A DNA stretch of 9,352 nucleotides from Phycisphaerae bacterium (GCA_022842805.1 JALHOX010000170.1:1-9352); one strand, 5' to 3'. Numbered from the stretch's first letter, positions 1 to 6,984 are shown. Made by a program: numbers and translations. Notes: a model not told the origin generated them from the sequence alone.

Positions 1-88
1 CGACGTTCAGCTTGAGCTGCGCGGCGCGGATGGCCGCCACATAGCCGCCCGGTCCCGCGCCGATGACCACCAAATCATGATTGGGCAT
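1..88 (-). CDS. lpdA: Dihydrolipoyl dehydrogenase, N-terminal fragment (cut by window start)
   Basis: Translating the minus strand from the ATG at 88-86 gives MPNHDLVVIGAGPGGYVAAI, then RAAQLKLNV, up to the window edge. This is the N-terminal Rossmann FAD-binding strand-loop-helix, with the dinucleotide fingerprint GAGPGG at residues 10-15. The GGYVAAIRAAQL continuation is characteristic of dihydrolipoyl dehydrogenase (E3). That cytoplasmic flavoenzyme reoxidises the lipoyl groups of the pyruvate and 2-oxoglutarate dehydrogenase complexes and of the glycine cleavage system. Only 29 codons are visible, so the redox-active CxxxxC, the NAD domain and the dimer interface lie outside the window. 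The start is supported by AGGAAG (minus strand 103-98), 9 bases before the ATG. A related flavoprotein disulfide reductase, such as mercuric reductase-like, cannot be fully excluded from this fragment, but the match is best to E3. No partner gene of a dehydrogenase complex is visible here. Confidence 0.85.
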   Translation of the reverse strand, partial: MPNHDLVVIGAGPGGYVAAIRAAQLKLNV

Positions 89-97
89 ATCGAGTCA

Positions 98-130
98 CTT
101 CCTCAGCAATGCGGCGCGAACGCCGCGTTG
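98..130 (-). promoter_or_regulatory. Shine-Dalgarno and adjacent 5'-leader hairpin of the lpdA-like gene
   Basis: On the minus strand, AGGAAG (103-98) is a good ribosome-binding site. Three bases further upstream lies a perfect inverted repeat: arms 107-116 and 121-130, each four A/T-mixed pairs (one G.T wobble) plus GCGGCG/CGCCGC, closing a 4-base loop that reads TTCG on the minus strand. A ten-pair stem this close to the Shine-Dalgarno could affect ribosome access or mRNA stability in the leader. On the plus strand the same hairpin is followed by six T (136-141), as in an intrinsic terminator. No plus-strand gene ends here, so that reading is less likely unless transcription enters from outside the window. 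Confidence 0.45.
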
Positions 131-505
131 GACCATTTTTTCCGGCTTGCCGACCTCGGGCGTTCGGCTCAGAGCCGCGACGGTGGCCGAGCGGTTCGAT
201 CGCCCGGACAACGCCGGCACCCTGGGCGCGGCCCAGACACTTCGACGGCTGGGAACATTACATCGGCTTTCGGCAATGCGTAGGTCGCTCGGGAATTTTC
301 ACGGCAAACACCTGGTTTGTTGGACAGCGAGATCGGCTTCTGCGACCGGCTCCCCTCGGCACCGATCCGCCCCACTGCGCGATGTCTAAGTTATCGGCTG
401 CTATCACAACTTACGGAACGACCTCTGTTCCTAAGCCTATATTTCACAGAATCTTAGCACTCAGGTGCCGAGCTTATCCGGACTCTCGGATTCAACAACT
501 TACGC

Positions 506-535
506 TTGCTGGCCTCTGGCCGGCGGGTCTAGAAT
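506..535 (+). promoter_or_regulatory. Candidate sigma70-type promoter for the isochorismatase-like gene
   Basis: TAGAAT at 530-535 differs from TATAAT at one base. A TTGCTG box at 506-511 lies 18 bases upstream in the -35 position, but matches TTGACA at only three of six bases. It points toward the gene starting at 710, which would leave a leader of roughly 165 bases. Promoter rules for this lineage are poorly known to me and the -35 is weak, so this is only a candidate. Confidence 0.25.
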
Positions 536-709
536 TCGGCGTTTCGTGGCCGCTGAGACACTCGTCGAGACGCGGCCAACGACACTTCGAAAGGTTCCCT
601 TAGCGACGCATGGAGGCGTGTGAGCGCGCGGTATCCGCGGAGAGATTCTGCGCGCGGGTTTCGAGCAGAGTACGCCCACAACAGCGGTGCTCTTCCGGAG
701 GTTTGAGGG

Positions 710-1369
710 ATGCAAGAAGCGGTGAAGGACGTCTTTCTCGACGTCTGCACACAACGAGACTATCTCGCGGCCGATGGGAAACGGCCTGTGTGCAATGCGG
801 GCGCGGTGTGCGAAAACGTGAAGCACCTGATGGCGTTGGCGCGCTGGGCCAAAATCCCCACCGTCTCCTGCGTCGAGATTCAGGACTTCGAAAAAGTACG
901 CGGGATGCAAAACCCGACCTGCCTGGCCGGCACTAACGGGCAGACCAAAGTGCCCGGCAGCATTTTGCCGCGGAACGTTGTCGTCGACAGCGATAATTTC
1001 CTCTGCATCTCGCTCGATCTCTTCGAGCGCTATCAGCAGGCGATTCTCACCAAGACCCACCGCGACCCCTTCGCCAATCCCAAGCTCGACCGTCTGCTCA
1101 CCGAACTCCCCGCCACACGCTTCATCCTCTTCGGCGTTTCGCTTGAGTCGACGTTGCGCCTGCTCGCGCTCGGGCTGCTGCTGCGTCATCGTCGCGTGGC
1201 GCTGGTGAGCGATGCGTGCGCCTATTGGAACGACGCGGATGCGCAAATGACGCTGCGCCAAATGGAGGCGAAGGGCTGTGAGCTGATTCCGACGCACACC
1301 TTTGTTCGCAGCACGTTTGAGACATTGCGCTCGCGCAATCCGCGCATTCGGCGGCGGTTTGTGGCGTAG
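710..1369 (+). CDS. Isochorismatase-fold (cysteine hydrolase superfamily) protein with atypical active site
   Basis: A 219-residue cytoplasmic protein, about the usual length for nicotinamidase/isochorismatase-type hydrolases. The first strand reads VFLDVCTQRDYL, so Asp11 sits where the first catalytic Asp of the family lies, followed by the xQxD-[FY]-L pattern. The middle segment ILTKTHRDPF places Lys115 near the position of the catalytic Lys, ahead of N-x-x-LD-x-LL at 123-130. The segment ILFGVSLESTLRLLALGLL (139-157) followed by RRVALVSDAC (161-170) matches the family's VxGVxTDxCVxxTAxDAxxxG...VxVxxDAC block. In this alignment Thr148 replaces the nucleophilic Cys, with Ser147 next to it. 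The protein may therefore be a non-hydrolytic member or use another nucleophile. The start at 710 is fixed by GGAGG at 697-701, 8 bases upstream. It is a single gene, divergent from the lpdA-like gene and 169 bases before the next plus-strand gene. The substrate is unknown. Confidence 0.75.
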   Translation: MQEAVKDVFLDVCTQRDYLAADGKRPVCNAGAVCENVKHLMALARWAKIPTVSCVEIQDFEKVRGMQNPTCLAGTNGQTKVPGSILPRNVVVDSDNFLCISLDLFERYQQAILTKTHRDPFANPKLDRLLTELPATRFILFGVSLESTLRLLALGLLLRHRRVALVSDACAYWNDADAQMTLRQMEAKGCELIPTHTFVRSTFETLRSRNPRIRRRFVA

Positions 1370-1379
1370 CGGCGCGGGG

Positions 1380-1403
1380 GGCCGGCCCGGCCGAGAGAAT
1401 CTC
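1380..1403 (+). terminator. Two adjacent small hairpins just after the isochorismatase-like gene
   Basis: Ten bases after the TAG lie GGCCG/CGGCC (1380-1384 with 1388-1392, loop GCC) and immediately next GAGA/TCTC (1393-1396 with 1400-1403, loop GAA). Their place right after the stop codon suggests a 3'-end structure or terminator. There is no T-run afterwards, so classical intrinsic termination is not supported. Confidence 0.25.
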
Positions 1404-1522
1404 CCTCACCTCCTGTCGACGACGGCGGACGCCCCCGACACCGCCGCGTGAGCTCTTCCCCCGCGCGGGCTCCGCGCAGCGGGATTGCAGCAGCGCCTGA
1501 CATTTCTGAAGACGAGCGCCTC

Positions 1523-1531
1523 TGCTATGCT
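1523..1531 (+). promoter_or_regulatory. Extended -10 element (TGCTATGCT) of a probable leaderless promoter
   Basis: TG-C-TATGCT has the TGN-TANNNT form of an extended -10 box. TATGCT (1526-1531) ends 7 bases before the ATG at 1539, which would put transcription start at or beside the start codon. No Shine-Dalgarno precedes this ATG. The downstream paralogue has TACGCT in the equivalent position (3128-3133). CTGACA at 1497-1502 resembles a -35 box, but at 23 bases the spacer is too long to count it. Confidence 0.4.
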
Positions 1532-1538
1532 GCCGCCC

Positions 1539-3038
1539 ATGATTGAATGGGTGTGGGCAATCGCTCCGACGTATTGGCTGGCAATCGGGCTCGCTCTGAG
1601 CACACTACTTCTTCTCATCGGCTGGCGCGGACGGCGGATCGAACGGTCGCCGACATGCCCGAAATGCAACAGCCAGATTCAGCAACTCAACTCCGAATCC
1701 TGCCCCCAATGTGGCGTCGCGTTTACGAGCCCGCTTGAGCACAGCAGCTATCGCCGACGGCGAGCATTGCCGCTGCTCTTGGGGCTGGGCTGCTTACTCG
1801 GCGTGGGGTTGCCCGCAGTCTGGGTTTTTTCCGATGCCTCGTGGCGGACGAAAGCGCCGACCTGGGCGCTTTCGGCCGCGCTCGACTTTGGCGATGAGTC
1901 TGCCGCCGAAGAGCTCACGCGACGTCTTGCCGCCGGCGGCGGCGCCGGAGAGGCGGAGATTCGGTCGGCGGTCGCGCGCGCGCTGACGGCGCAGCGAATC
2001 GCTCCTTCGGGTTCGAGCCGCCTGCGCGGTTGGCTCGGGTTCCTGGGACAAATGGACGATCAAGATCTGCTGAATGATCGCGAATGGGAGCTCATGACGC
2101 AGCAATGCGTTCGCGGTTTCTCCGCCCGCGTTCGAGAACGATGTCGCGAAGATATGCCGTTGCCGTTCGAGTTCGTCGTCGACCTGGCCGCACCGCCTTC
2201 GATCATGCAGCGCTGGGTGGCCACGCTCAAACGCGGCAGCGGCGAAAACGATGATGCCGTTTCCGACCCGGTGGAACTGCAGATCGAGCCATCGCTGCGC
2301 AAGCTGGTGACGATTCAGCCTCAGCAGCGATTCACGACCGCGATCGATCATCGGCTGTCCCCGGGCGATCACTCGCTGCACATCGAACTGACGGGAAAGC
2401 ACGCCGCTTTTGGGCGGATGCGCCAACTCGATGAGTATCACGCCCTTTCGGCACGCCCGAGCCGACGACCGGCGATTCGCGAAGCCGTGAAGACGGCCCT
2501 CTCTCAGAAGCGCTCCACACGCAGCGAAGTGGAAGAGATGATGGAATCGCTCGAAGCGCTGACCGACGCCGCACGGCCCGCGCCGCACAAAGGCGGGCTT
2601 GGGCTTTTCTGCCGCGTCGTTGCGGCATCGAGCGGCGACGATTGCGAACCGGCCCGCGGCCCCGACGTCGTACGTGAGCTGAAGTCGGCCATCGCCATCA
2701 AGAAGACGACCTCCAAGCACAACCGCTCTGCCTTTGGCGGAACGCTCCAACCGTACCAGGCGCCGCTGATACGAATCTCGAAAGCGCTGCCCTACGCCGT
2801 ATCGTTCGAAGTGATCGCGGTCCATCGCGGCGAAGAGTCTTCGTTCGGAACCGTGTGGTTTCCGTCCAACACGGCCTCCGGCGATTGGCCGCTGGAAAAT
2901 CCGAAGTTTCGCCGGATGAGTGACGACAAGATCCGCCTGATCCTGCGCCCCAACCCAGAGCCGCTGCGGACGACGTTGGATACGCGATACGCCGACGAGG
3001 TGCTGGAGTTCGACGGAGTCGACCTGTCGACCCAATAG
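1539..3038 (+). CDS. Two-helix membrane protein with cytoplasmic zinc ribbon, paralogue A
   Basis: A 499-residue protein of no family I can name. Order of parts: membrane helix 1 (about residues 8-28, AIAPTYWLAIGLALSTLLLL); an Arg-rich turn (RGRR 30-33); a zinc ribbon with Cys40, Cys43, Cys55 and Cys58; an RRRR stretch (72-75); membrane helix 2 (about 77-97); then about 400 residues outside the membrane. Positive charges flanking the ribbon put it in the cytoplasm and the large domain on the outer face. The domain begins with an Ala/Leu-rich helical region (DFGDESAAEEL, about 115-125) and holds QQC...CRED with two Cys 15 residues apart, also present in the paralogue. ATG 1539 is chosen over the in-frame TTG 1485 and ATG 1527. 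From it, the protein aligns with the paralogue from residue 1 (MIEWVWAIAP against MFGWVWTIAP). Function is unknown; a surface, envelope or sensing role is only inferred from topology. Confidence 0.75.
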   Translation: MIEWVWAIAPTYWLAIGLALSTLLLLIGWRGRRIERSPTCPKCNSQIQQLNSESCPQCGVAFTSPLEHSSYRRRRALPLLLGLGCLLGVGLPAVWVFSDASWRTKAPTWALSAALDFGDESAAEELTRRLAAGGGAGEAEIRSAVARALTAQRIAPSGSSRLRGWLGFLGQMDDQDLLNDREWELMTQQCVRGFSARVRERCREDMPLPFEFVVDLAAPPSIMQRWVATLKRGSGENDDAVSDPVELQIEPSLRKLVTIQPQQRFTTAIDHRLSPGDHSLHIELTGKHAAFGRMRQLDEYHALSARPSRRPAIREAVKTALSQKRSTRSEVEEMMESLEALTDAARPAPHKGGLGLFCRVVAASSGDDCEPARGPDVVRELKSAIAIKKTTSKHNRSAFGGTLQPYQAPLIRISKALPYAVSFEVIAVHRGEESSFGTVWFPSNTASGDWPLENPKFRRMSDDKIRLILRPNPEPLRTTLDTRYADEVLEFDGVDLSTQ

Positions 3039-3103
3039 GCCCCGGGAATGCGGCGACACGCCACGCGATCGGTCTGAAGACGTAAGCCGCGGGGGCAGCT
3101 TCT

Positions 3104-3133
3104 TTGCAGACATGCGCGGCGGTTCGCTACGCT
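3104..3133 (+). promoter_or_regulatory. Candidate promoter of paralogue B, probably leaderless
   Basis: TTGCAG at 3104-3109 and TACGCT at 3128-3133 are separated by 18 bases. The latter ends 6 bases before the ATG at 3140. No Shine-Dalgarno is visible. The arrangement mirrors TATGCT seven bases before the ATG of paralogue A. The -35 box matches TTGACA at only three positions. Confidence 0.35.
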
Positions 3134-3139
3134 GAGCCG

Positions 3140-4657
3140 ATGTTCGGATGGGTGTGGACAATCGCTCCGCTTTGGTGGTTCGTGCTAGCCGTGAGCGGCG
3201 GATTGTTGCTGCTGATTGTCGGCTGGTGGGGCCGCCGCATCGGCGACGAGCCGCGCTGTCGCAAGTGCGGATACATCCTGTTGGAATTGCCGACGACGAT
3301 TTGTCCTGATTGCGGGACTGATTTCGCAAGGCGAAAGCCGCGTCGAGGAGTGCGCCGCGTACGGGTGATACCCACGATCGCTGGCGGGCTGGTGCTGCTG
3401 TTTGTGACAAGCCCCGCGGTCTGGATGTTTCGAAACGCGAACTGGCGCGCGCACGCTCCGCACGCGCTGCTGCTCGCCGCGATCGACTTCGGTGACGAGA
3501 AGGCCGAGTCGGAACTCGCGGCACGGATCGCTCTCGGCGGGGTCGTGAGCGACTCGCAACTGCGAATTGCCGCGAACCGCGCGCTCGCCGCGCAGCGCGA
3601 CGCGGCGCTCGGTTCTGCCCGGTTACGCAACTGGCTCGAGCTGCTCGGGTTCCTAGATCGCCGCGACTTGCTGATCGACTCCGAGTGGATTCTCATGATC
3701 CAACAATGCGCTCGTGATGTAAGTGTTCAAGCGCGGCCGCGATGTCGTGAGGATCGTCAAATCCCGATTCGCCTTTGCACTGAGCTCGCGCTGCCAACCG
3801 GCATGGCCGTAAGCTGGATGACGACATTTCGAATCTGCGAACAGTCAGAGACGGCGGGAGCTGCATTTTTCGCACCAGACGTACCGCTGCCTGGGTTGGG
3901 TACATTTGTCCGACAGAGATTGGAGGCGCTCGCTATTCACAAACTCGCGGCCGGAGATTATCTGCTACAGGCGGAACTTCAGGCGACGCTCACGGATCAC
4001 GCAAATCAGACCGGACTATCCATCGTCGACAGTTTCTGTCGCGGTGCGCGTCCATCGCGCCGCGGGCGGATTCGCGAACTCGGCCAGAGCGCAGACGGCA
4101 CATTGCCTGACGAAGCGCAAAAGGCGATGTTCGACCTGATGATGGATTCGCAAGTGGTGAAGCGTGTGCCTTGCCGCGTGACAATCGTCCCGAGGGGCAG
4201 CAACGCCGATCTCGACGTCTTGACTGGACCAGAAGTCCGGAAAGTCCTCTTCGGTCATCTGCGCACTGATCTCATGCGCGTGCAAACTGGCAACCAGAAC
4301 GACCGGACGATTACCGACTATTTACAGCCGACGCTTTGCGTTCAGAGCGGCATGCCGTGGATGCTAGCTTTTGAGGTCCGCGTGCGCAGCAGCCTGATGG
4401 ACGAAAAAGTCGAGACATTTGTTTACCGGCCCGAGAGCGGTGTCACCGAGCGCAACTCACTCCGACGAGACTGGAGCGACCTTCAAGGTGAGACGGTGGA
4501 GTTGGTTCTCATTCCCGATCCGGAACCCGTGCGGCGTTCGCTTGAGCTTACCTATGTCGCTGAATCGATCAGCTTAGGACCGCTCTTCGTCAGCCCGTCC
4601 GCCAGCAGGCCCACCGCAGCCGCGCCAGAAGCCGCCTCCGCGCCCGTTCCCCGCTAA
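3140..4657 (+). CDS. Two-helix membrane protein with cytoplasmic zinc ribbon, paralogue B
   Basis: A 505-residue protein with the same plan as its neighbour at 1539. Membrane helix 1 covers about residues 8-28. WWGRR follows, then a zinc ribbon with Cys40, Cys43, Cys55 and Cys58 (CRKCGYILLELPTTICPDCG; identical Cys positions), an Arg/Lys-rich stretch (65-75), membrane helix 2 (about 77-97), and a large presumably extracytoplasmic domain. Conserved blocks shared with paralogue A include PAVW, the AAIDFGDE helix, RLR-W-x-x-LGF, QQC...CRED and a C-terminal LIPDPEP / LRPNPEP block. Elsewhere identity is low, so the duplication is old. The C-terminus ends in an Ala/Pro/Ser-rich tail (about 484-505) that paralogue A lacks. 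ATG 3140 is preferred over the in-frame TTG 3104 because it aligns with the paralogue start. The next gene starts 11 bases after the stop. By eye, codons in the second half are less GC-biased than in the genes downstream. Function unknown. Confidence 0.75.
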   Translation: MFGWVWTIAPLWWFVLAVSGGLLLLIVGWWGRRIGDEPRCRKCGYILLELPTTICPDCGTDFARRKPRRGVRRVRVIPTIAGGLVLLFVTSPAVWMFRNANWRAHAPHALLLAAIDFGDEKAESELAARIALGGVVSDSQLRIAANRALAAQRDAALGSARLRNWLELLGFLDRRDLLIDSEWILMIQQCARDVSVQARPRCREDRQIPIRLCTELALPTGMAVSWMTTFRICEQSETAGAAFFAPDVPLPGLGTFVRQRLEALAIHKLAAGDYLLQAELQATLTDHANQTGLSIVDSFCRGARPSRRGRIRELGQSADGTLPDEAQKAMFDLMMDSQVVKRVPCRVTIVPRGSNADLDVLTGPEVRKVLFGHLRTDLMRVQTGNQNDRTITDYLQPTLCVQSGMPWMLAFEVRVRSSLMDEKVETFVYRPESGVTERNSLRRDWSDLQGETVELVLIPDPEPVRRSLELTYVAESISLGPLFVSPSASRPTAAAPEAASAPVPR

Positions 4658-4668
4658 TCTTCCCGCCC

Positions 4669-6984
4669 GTGAATCGCAGCGAAGACATTTCAAGCACAGC
4701 CGCCCCGCGCGGGGCCGGGCTCAGCGGATCGATGTTTGCCGGCGTACTGGCGCTCCTGCTCGCGCTCGTCGTCGCCGGCTTTCACGGCTGGTGCCTCTTC
4801 GATGGCTCGGTCCTCGATGACCATTGGCACCAGCGCGGGCTGCGCGAACATGGCTGGTCCGCCGGCGAGCTGCAGCGGAGCGTTCGCATTGAGCCGGCGC
4901 AGTGGATGCACCTGTGGTGGCAAGATCAGCCCATGTATTGGGAGTACGCCCGCCCGCTCTTCATCGTCGTGATGAAGCTGGTCTATCACACGCTCGGCGG
5001 CGACGACCCCTTCTGGCTTCATTTGCTGAGCGTCGTGCTGCACTGGGCCTGCGCGCTGCTCGTCGCGCGGGTCGCCTTTCGCCTGACCGAGAGCCGGGCC
5101 GCGGCGGTCGTCGGCGGGTTGCTCTATTGCGTTTACCCCCACTCGATCATCACGGTCGCGTGGCCCTCGTCGCAGAATGCGGTGTTGTTCATCTTCTTCG
5201 CGCTAATTTCGATGCTGGCCTATTGGCGCGCGTCGGGGCTGGATGTGCTCGTCTTCGCCGGCTCGCGCCGGATTGGGCCGCCGCCGCCGCCGCGGGCCGC
5301 GTCGCCGAGCCTTTCGACCAATTGGTTCGCCGTCAGCGTCGTCGCCTGGCTGCTCGCGTTGCTCACGCGCGAAAACGCCCTCGCGCTGCCGGTCTTTTTT
5401 GCCGCCTGTGATTTCGCATTTGGCGGCGCGGCGACGGTGCGACGCCGCCTCGGCGCCTACGTCGGCTTCGCGATCGCGTGCGTCGCGTTTCTCGCGTGGC
5501 GCACGACGCAGCTCGGCAGCGGCCTGCCCGAGGTCTATTACCGTGCCTACGCCGGCGAGGGCATCGAGTATCCGCTCTGGCTGCTGGCGAAACTGCTGCA
5601 CTATTTCGTCACGTCGATCTGGATCGCGCCGATGACCGTCGGCCCGACCGGCCGATTCAATCCGTGGACCGAAGCGCCGGGCGACTGCGCCCTGATGCTC
5701 GCGATTCTGGTCGGCGTCGGCAGCCTCTACACGGTTGCCGCGCGCGGCCGCCGCGGCTGGTGGCTCTGGCCGCTCTGGATTTTGCTGATGCTCGCCCCCC
5801 TGCTGCCGGTGATCGCGACGCCCCACTCGGGCTACCTCGCGGCGGTGGGTGTGGCGGTGGGCTGGGCGGTCGCCTACGCCCGGCTCGACGTGAATCGCTA
5901 TCTCGATGAGGCCTACTTCGTGGTCGGCGAATCGCGCGTCGCGCGTTTCGCCGGGGGCGTTGGCGCGATCGGGGGTATCGCGCTCTTCGTCGGCTTTTGC
6001 GTGCTGAGCCGCTGGCAATGGACCGCGGTCGCGGCTGCGGAGCGCTACTTCAACGAGAGCGTTCGCATCGCCGCCCCGCCGGCCGGCGCGACCGATGTGT
6101 TCGTGCTGAATGTGCCGTTTGTGAATGTTTACGCGAAGCCGGCTCTCGACCACCTCGACCCAGGTCGGTTTCGCGAGCTGCGCTGGCACGTGCTGGCCTT
6201 TTCGCCGCAGCCGGTGGTGGTCGAGGAGCCGGTGTTTGTCGAGCAGCTCGACGAACATCGGCTAGCACTCACGTCGCGCGGACAGCCGTTTTTTTCGCGA
6301 TTGCTGGGCCGTTTTCTGATTGACGCCTTTCGCTCCGGCGGACGCTTTCACGCGGGCGACACGATCAGCACGCCGCACTTTGACGTGCTCATCGCCGATG
6401 CCGATGTGGGCGGAGTGCGGCGGATCGAGTTCAGCTTTCCGCGACCGCTGAGCGATCCGTCTTATTGCTTTTATGTCTCGACCATGGACTGCGGCGCGGC
6501 GCGGCTGCGCTTCGATCCGCAGCCGGACGATCTCAGTCGTTTGCCCGCGAACAACTCGCTGGCCGAGATCCAGTCGCGCGTCTGGACCGATGGCGACGCC
6601 GGCGCGATCGACGCATTATTCGCCGCCGAGATTCGAGAATCGGACTCAAATCGCGCGCCGCGCTCCGGCGAAGCGAACGCCGCGGACTATCTGCGGGCGA
6701 CGCTGGGCCCGGTGATGCGCGCGCTGGCGTCGCCGCTGCAGGACCGCGTGGATCGGGCGGCGTCGGCCGAAGACTGGCGCGTGCTTCGGGCGTGGTGGCA
6801 GGACAACCTGAGCGACGATCTGTTGCGCGAACTGCGCGTCGTTCACGAAGACCTCGCCTTTCTGGTGAAGCTGCGCGAAGAGTTGCCGCATGCGCGGATG
6901 TGGGCGGCGCGCGTCATTCGATCGGACCTGTACCTGACCGGCCCCCCCTTCCCCACCAATCGTGAGGAGCTTGCGAAGCCGTGA
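4669..6984 (+). CDS. GT-C-type multi-spanning glycosyltransferase-like membrane protein
   Basis: A 771-residue protein with about ten predicted membrane helices in the first 447 residues, then a soluble C-terminal domain of about 310 residues. Signs of the GT-C fold (dolichyl/polyprenyl-phosphate sugar-dependent transferases, PMT/TMTC-like) are: helix 1 (about 22-44) followed by an acidic first loop with Asp50-Asp51 (SVLDDHWHQRGL); then RPLFIVVMKL (95-104) and DPFWLHLLSVVLHWACALLV (113-132), the usual RPL...DPxxxHLxNxLLHxxxALLV pattern; and TRENALALP (233-241), matching the family's KE-x-A block. Such enzymes move a sugar from a lipid carrier onto a protein or glycan on the outer membrane face. 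A Pro run (204-208) lies in a loop. Residues 460-771 match nothing I recognise. GTG 4669 is 11 bases after the preceding stop and has no Shine-Dalgarno; ATG 4732 is an alternative start. The last 4 bases overlap the next gene. Donor and acceptor are unknown. Confidence 0.7.
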   Translation: MNRSEDISSTAAPRGAGLSGSMFAGVLALLLALVVAGFHGWCLFDGSVLDDHWHQRGLREHGWSAGELQRSVRIEPAQWMHLWWQDQPMYWEYARPLFIVVMKLVYHTLGGDDPFWLHLLSVVLHWACALLVARVAFRLTESRAAAVVGGLLYCVYPHSIITVAWPSSQNAVLFIFFALISMLAYWRASGLDVLVFAGSRRIGPPPPPRAASPSLSTNWFAVSVVAWLLALLTRENALALPVFFAACDFAFGGAATVRRRLGAYVGFAIACVAFLAWRTTQLGSGLPEVYYRAYAGEGIEYPLWLLAKLLHYFVTSIWIAPMTVGPTGRFNPWTEAPGDCALMLAILVGVGSLYTVAARGRRGWWLWPLWILLMLAPLLPVIATPHSGYLAAVGVAVGWAVAYARLDVNRYLDEAYFVVGESRVARFAGGVGAIGGIALFVGFCVLSRWQWTAVAAAERYFNESVRIAAPPAGATDVFVLNVPFVNVYAKPALDHLDPGRFRELRWHVLAFSPQPVVVEEPVFVEQLDEHRLALTSRGQPFFSRLLGRFLIDAFRSGGRFHAGDTISTPHFDVLIADADVGGVRRIEFSFPRPLSDPSYCFYVSTMDCGAARLRFDPQPDDLSRLPANNSLAEIQSRVWTDGDAGAIDALFAAEIRESDSNRAPRSGEANAADYLRATLGPVMRALASPLQDRVDRAASAEDWRVLRAWWQDNLSDDLLRELRVVHEDLAFLVKLREELPHARMWAARVIRSDLYLTGPPFPTNREELAKP

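Larger units (their letters stand above)
89..709. other. Long intergenic region between divergent lpdA-like and isochorismatase-like genes
   Basis: No convincing coding region was found. Open frames exist on both strands, but their translations are Arg/Pro-rich, low in hydrophobic segments and without a recognisable motif. Because the flanking genes diverge, the gap should carry promoters for both. About 380-500 is visibly AT-richer than the rest. It holds a chain of inverted repeats: 387-392 with 408-413, 410-419 with 427-435 (one bulged C), 431-435 with 453-457, and 468-472 with 485-489. A direct repeat CAACTTACG occurs at 407-415 and 496-504. No tRNA cloverleaf was seen. A small RNA or attenuator-like leader is possible but unproven. 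Confidence 0.5.

Noticed and set aside
295..310. Degenerate parS-like sequence (12 of 16 matches, mismatches at positions 1, 2, 10 and 11)
   Set aside because: A 12/16 match is expected roughly 0.3 times by chance in a window this size, and the central palindrome is broken.
474..482. TTATCCGGA, 7 of 9 to a DnaA box, in the AT-richer intergenic island near a parS
   Set aside because: Such 7/9 matches are expected many times by chance here. There is no cluster of boxes and no dnaA gene, so oriC cannot be claimed.
109..603. Open frame of 164 codons on the plus strand in the intergenic region
   Set aside because: The product is Arg/Pro-rich with no motif and no proper ribosome site. GC-rich DNA commonly leaves such frames open.
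500..1297. 265-codon minus-strand frame antisense to the isochorismatase-like gene
   Set aside because: It mirrors the codon pattern of the real gene on the other strand. The composition is low in hydrophobics and no motif is present.
1794..3524. 576-codon minus-strand frame across both zinc-ribbon genes
   Set aside because: It runs antisense to two paralogues with recognisable motifs. Its translation is Arg/Ala/Ser-rich and featureless, as expected for a shadow frame.
6289..6295. Run of seven T within the GT-C-like gene, a possible slippage site
   Set aside because: The frame continues intact on both sides through Phe-Phe-Ser, and no overlapping product in a shifted frame looks real.
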